Source: Spirodela intermedia (Eukaryota > Streptophyta > Magnoliopsida > Alismatales > Araceae). Taken from it: a DNA stretch of 64,000 nt. The first letter of the stretch is position 1. Each line of letters opens with the position of its first letter. Positions 60,368-64,000 of this stretch are shown here, one piece after another. The DNA is taken from NCBI GenBank assembly GCA_902729315.2, contig LR746266.1, positions 4,536,759 through 4,600,758 of the forward strand, in the 5' to 3' direction. The translations under genes and the position numbers were made by a program. Below the pieces are notes generated by a model. That model saw only the letters and a list, made by a program, of their open reading frames with translations, ran no database searches and was not told the origin of the DNA.

Positions 60368-62072
60368 GGGGCCTTCCGCCGCCGTGGTGATCCGGGGGCC
60401 GACTGAATTGTTCATACTGGTAGTTCTCTTAATTGGCTGACTCTCACCGAGAAGGAAATGTAGGTTAGAGGGAGATGGAGGAGGAGAAGGCCGATCCGTG
60501 CTAGTTCTTTTGGGGAGGTCTGGTGTCTTCTGTAAATAGGAGCATAATTGTTCACAGGTCCTTCCTGTCCCGGGCCTCGCTGAATCTCTTATACTCTGGT
60601 TGCAGATTTGTCTGTGGGTAGGCTGGTTTCCCTTCCCTCTCTACCTTCCTCACCCTCTTTCTCCCCATCCTCTCCTCTCATTAACTCTCTTGGGGGTGGA
60701 TGTGGGCTTTCCTTGTTCCCTCTTTCTTTTTTTTTCTCTTCTTTTCTGTCCTCATGCCCGTCTTGGTGAAGCTTCGTTTCTAATGCTGACACCCTCCCGC
60801 CGGCGCTGGCAAAGGAGTCGGCCGCCGGCCGGTGACCAGTCTGTCGCCTCTCTCTCTCTCTCTATCTTCTCAAGTCTTCATTTGCGTGGTTTTTGTTGCG
60901 CCTTTGTCAATGGGCAGTGCCAAAGCTATGTCCTTGATGTTAGTCCAGCTGGATGGGTGTTTTTTATTTGGTTGGGGGGGGGGGGGGGGGGGAAGACGAA
61001 GAGCTTGCAGTTTCTCGCCCGAGTGTAACCCTCAAGCTGTGGATTTTCTCTGTGATTAAGAAGCTGGTTGTGGTGGTGCCTGCTGGAAGTGACTCTTGTG
61101 AAATGAAGACTCATCTCCTTCTTCCTCTGTTCTCGTGACGTGCGAGTGTGAGTTTCACACCTTTCTCTCTCTCTTCTTTTGCGTTGGATGTGAGAGAGCA
61201 TCCTAGGGCTTGTTGCCAGGGTCCCCACTGAAAAGAACTTCCCTTTATTGACCAGAAATCCGGTGCCTCATGCCCCCCCCTCCCCCAGCTTTAGGGTTGT
61301 ACATGGTGGTGGGCGGCGGCATCATCCGGCTGAGGGCATTCATTGCCTCTCCTCGTGCTCTCTCTGGCTTTCTCTCTCTACGTCTATATACAATACTGTA
61401 GATATTTGCGACCGTGTTTCTTGCTCTTTTTGATTCGACTTCACGGACATCGCCCTCTCGTCTCCTTCCCTGCCTCGCAGAAGCTTCCTACCCGTTACCG
61501 GCGCCCGAGGCCAGGGCCGCCGGAGGGTTACCTGGCCCAGCCGATCAAGCCGGCTTAAAGCAACCGATTCCATCGGGTCATAGGAAATCCTCCGGCGAGA
61601 GCCCTGCCGGACGTGGGGCTCCTCTTCGGCGGATCCTCTCCGACTTGCCACAGTAAATGCCTATGTTTATGAGCTGCTCCCAGAGTTTATGGATTTCCCA
61701 TGAAGCAGGCCCCGCCTGCCCGTGATACCCTTCACGCGGAATTATTTTCTATCGCTTCGCCATTCAATGGGCTCGGGGCATATCATGATGGGTCTCCTCC
61801 CGGCTCAGTTTCCGTCTACTGGATCCTTGAAGAATGGTTATGACGAACTGGGTCTTGAATGCCATTAAATAGGAGCCATTGACAGGTTAGTTGCGACTAT
61901 TCCGACCCATTTCAAAGCAGAAACAGAGCCGAAGATCCACGGCCAGGAGGCAGTTCGAGGTTACAAAGAGACTAAAAAACATGCGACTAGGATGTTGTCT
62001 GGCGTCGTGTTCACGCATGAGATATTATCATTTACAAAAAAAAATAAGAGCACACCTCATTCAGCGGGTCCC
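60368..62072. other. Intergenic region between convergent DUF620 and SWIB genes
   Basis: The first several hundred bases are probably DUF620 3' UTR, with CT-rich tracts near 60846-60864. A 19-base G run lies at 60974-60992 and a telo-box-like motif at 61290-61298. Short open frames at 61340-61656 on both strands have no recognised domain. Confidence 0.4.
60974..60992 (+). repeat. Poly-G tract, 19 bases
   Basis: An uninterrupted run of 19 G downstream of the DUF620 gene, possibly within its 3' UTR. Such runs are prone to sequencing error, so the exact length is unsure. Confidence 0.8.
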
Positions 62073-64000
62073 TCATTTCGTAAAATGGGGGTTGATCAGC
62101 CCCGAGATCTCGAGGAATCCGACGCGATCGCGGCCGCCGAATATGGGCTTCAGCTTCTCGTCGCATATGATCACCTTCTTGTCCGTTGGGTCCTGCAAGG
62201 GGAGGAGGTGCGAGATGAGAGGTAAACCCTTGGCAGAGCAAAGTGGACGCCAGTATCAGAAGATAATGACGCAGATTACATCGTATTATTCATCACTCCA
62301 ACGTCCCCCAGTCGAGGGACATACTGCAAGAAGACATCCACACCGACAACCAGGTGATGGGTGGTTTCGGGATATAGAAACTAACTAGCCGAGAACCGTC
62401 GATCAATCGCCTCTTCTTTTAGCAACGTAAAGCTGACGACCGAAATTATTTATGTAGAAATAAAGATGCTTGGTTTATGGGGACAGCTATCATTGCTCTG
62501 TCAGTCATCAGAGCATTTATAACCAATGCTCGGAAGTCTCAAAATCTGCACCCGAGTCAAAGGCTTCTGGGGAGTTCTTTATGCTATAGTCAGATTCAGT
62601 CCGGGAACTAGATAAGATCATTCAACAGACTAATCTTCCATCTGAGAAGTTGCTGAAATGCTGCATGAAGTGGGTACATGATGCATATTTCTAAAACAGA
62701 AGCATGAATTGAGGGCCATAATAAAGGATAGTTGCAAAGACATGGCGCAAATATCCAACCAGGAATAACTCGTACCACAGGAGTGGGAGGACATGAATTC
62801 CCGGTTCATCCCAATGATGAAGACATTTCATGATTGTGATGAAACGACTTCAATTCTAGATGTATGCTCACCCATTTCCTATGGCGCATCTCTGCGGGAC
62901 TACTACTAGAAAACTCAAACTCCGAAAAGAAAGATAGTGAAGAAGGAACTGAAACCCATGTATGCGGAACTATAAAAATTATTAATGAGCAGTGATATCA
63001 AGAGTGAGAAAACGCTGACGAAATTCTTGCAGTGCCTGTCCACTTCATTAAAAGCAGAAGATGATGCTCTAGGTTAAGTGGGAAGTCTAGTTCATTGGTT
63101 AAAAACACACATCCATTGGATAAGGTCAGATGGCAACCGGAATAGCGAGGGGAAAAAATAAACGGCTCTGAAATTATTGACCCAAGAAATTCTTCTCTGT
63201 TGGGTATGAGTGATTTATTACGAGCTGTGATGGATTGCACAAAAGCTCAGCACCATAATGCATTCACATTCAACATGGAGTGCCACGATACAAGCGTAGA
63301 GACCATTTCTATTCCACCAAGTTTCCTAACAGTGCATTCATATTGCAAAATTATGCTTCTTCATTGGACTAGCCCTCCTCATCGAAAACCTGTAAAGGTT
63401 ATTCGCAGTTACCTTCGAGGGTATATTTATTTCGATTCAAAATATAGGATACATTCCTTTTCATTTACAAAATCTCAATTAACCCATTCTTCTTGGATTA
63501 ATGCTACGGGCATGCTAGCTTCCTAATTATTTTCAAAGAAGAAATCTCATTTATATGCATAACATTTCGGCAGTAAGACATGAACATGTGCTACAATCGA
63601 TCTTTAACCGTTCGGCACGGCCGAAATAAGTGAGCTATGTTTATAGATAGATGGAAATGTAAGGAAGGGATTGAGAATACTAAAGAAAACTTCAACGCCC
63701 TGAAGTGAGCGATGACAAATTTCAACGCATGGCTCGTAAAAATCCATTAACTATCCAAGGAGTTAATGTAACTCTTCGTCTCCCATGGATCAATTAAAGG
63801 ATTCTGAGAAAGCTAAAGCAATGAGGGAACTGGAACAGGTAACATAACAATAAAACATTCCGCACGTAAAGCACTGGCACGACTGCATGAGGAGGGAATA
63901 CGATACCTGGAGGTCGTTCTGCTTAATGTAGTTCCAAATCTGCTTGACGGCCTGAGTGCGGGGTATCTCCGCGACGCCTAATAGCTCCTGCATTGCGGGA
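62073..64000 (-). CDS. SWIB/MDM2-domain protein (3' part; gene continues beyond the window)
   Basis: Two minus-strand exons are visible: one running in from beyond 64000 to 63907, and the last at 62192-62073, with a 1.7 kb intron between them in phase 0. The translation joins PAMQELLGVAEIPRTQAVKQ and IWNYIKQNDLQ to DPTDKKVIICDEKLKPIFGG and RDRVGFLEISGLINPHFTK, then stop. This is nearly the whole SWIB domain, including the signature RTQAVKQIWNYIK. Small plant SWIB proteins are nuclear, plastid or mitochondrial and are linked to chromatin or nucleoid structure. The N-terminus that would show targeting lies outside the window, so location cannot be judged. The domain sits at the very C-terminus. 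Confidence 0.9.

Noticed and set aside
59363-60415. 350-residue open frame antisense to DUF620
   Set aside because: Shadow of the GC-rich sense exons; the sense strand has a clear protein family.
1-64000. CRISPR arrays, bacterial operons or integrated virus
   Set aside because: No spaced palindromic repeats, no co-directional tight gene clusters and no viral structural genes; all recognised genes are intron-bearing plant genes or plant retrotransposons.

Overview
This is a stretch of plant nuclear genome, most probably from a monocot. Genes have GC-rich exons, AT-rich introns with GT..AG borders, long (GA/CT)n microsatellites and decayed retrotransposons. The GH3 protein at the left resembles grass group II GH3 enzymes. 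The species cannot be named from sequence alone. I see no CRISPR, operon, bacterial or viral structure.

Layout: a GH3 acyl-amido synthetase gene (+, 1554-3567) has a motif-rich promoter. After a gene-poor gap, 6.2-16.5 kb holds an old Ty3/gypsy LTR retrotransposon. It carries a nested 5'-truncated LINE (opposite strand) and another non-coding insertion. On its left is a decayed partial copy of the promoter and exon-1 start of the next gene, a chloroplast-type DUF760 gene (+, 16850-23792). An NRAMP metal transporter (+, 24738-29223) follows. Then come an RbBP5-like COMPASS subunit (RBL, +, 31209-35508) and a FRIGIDA-like gene (+, 37211-39519). A GASA/snakin peptide gene (-, 40932-41321) is convergent to the latter. 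A long-intron LRR+WD40 gene of the DHU1 type occupies 42.1-51.4 kb on the minus strand. The 51.4-58.5 kb stretch is GC-rich, with many overlapping open frames but no protein I recognise. A DUF620 gene (+, 58555-60367) and the 3' part of a SWIB-domain gene (-, 62073 to beyond 64000) close the window.

The genes are independent transcription units. The one functional theme is chromatin and ubiquitin regulation. An RbBP5-like H3K4-methyltransferase subunit sits directly upstream of a FRIGIDA-family gene; both families act on flowering-repressor chromatin in Arabidopsis. A DDB1-binding WD40 protein and a SWIB-domain protein lie further along. Gene models were built by hand from splice sites, reading phase and remembered family conservation. 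No database search was run. I found no clearly undescribed system. The most unusual items are the split, CpG-decayed duplicate of the DUF760 gene start beside the retroelement, the 15-residue repeat in the FRIGIDA-like protein, and several promoter-scale motifs.
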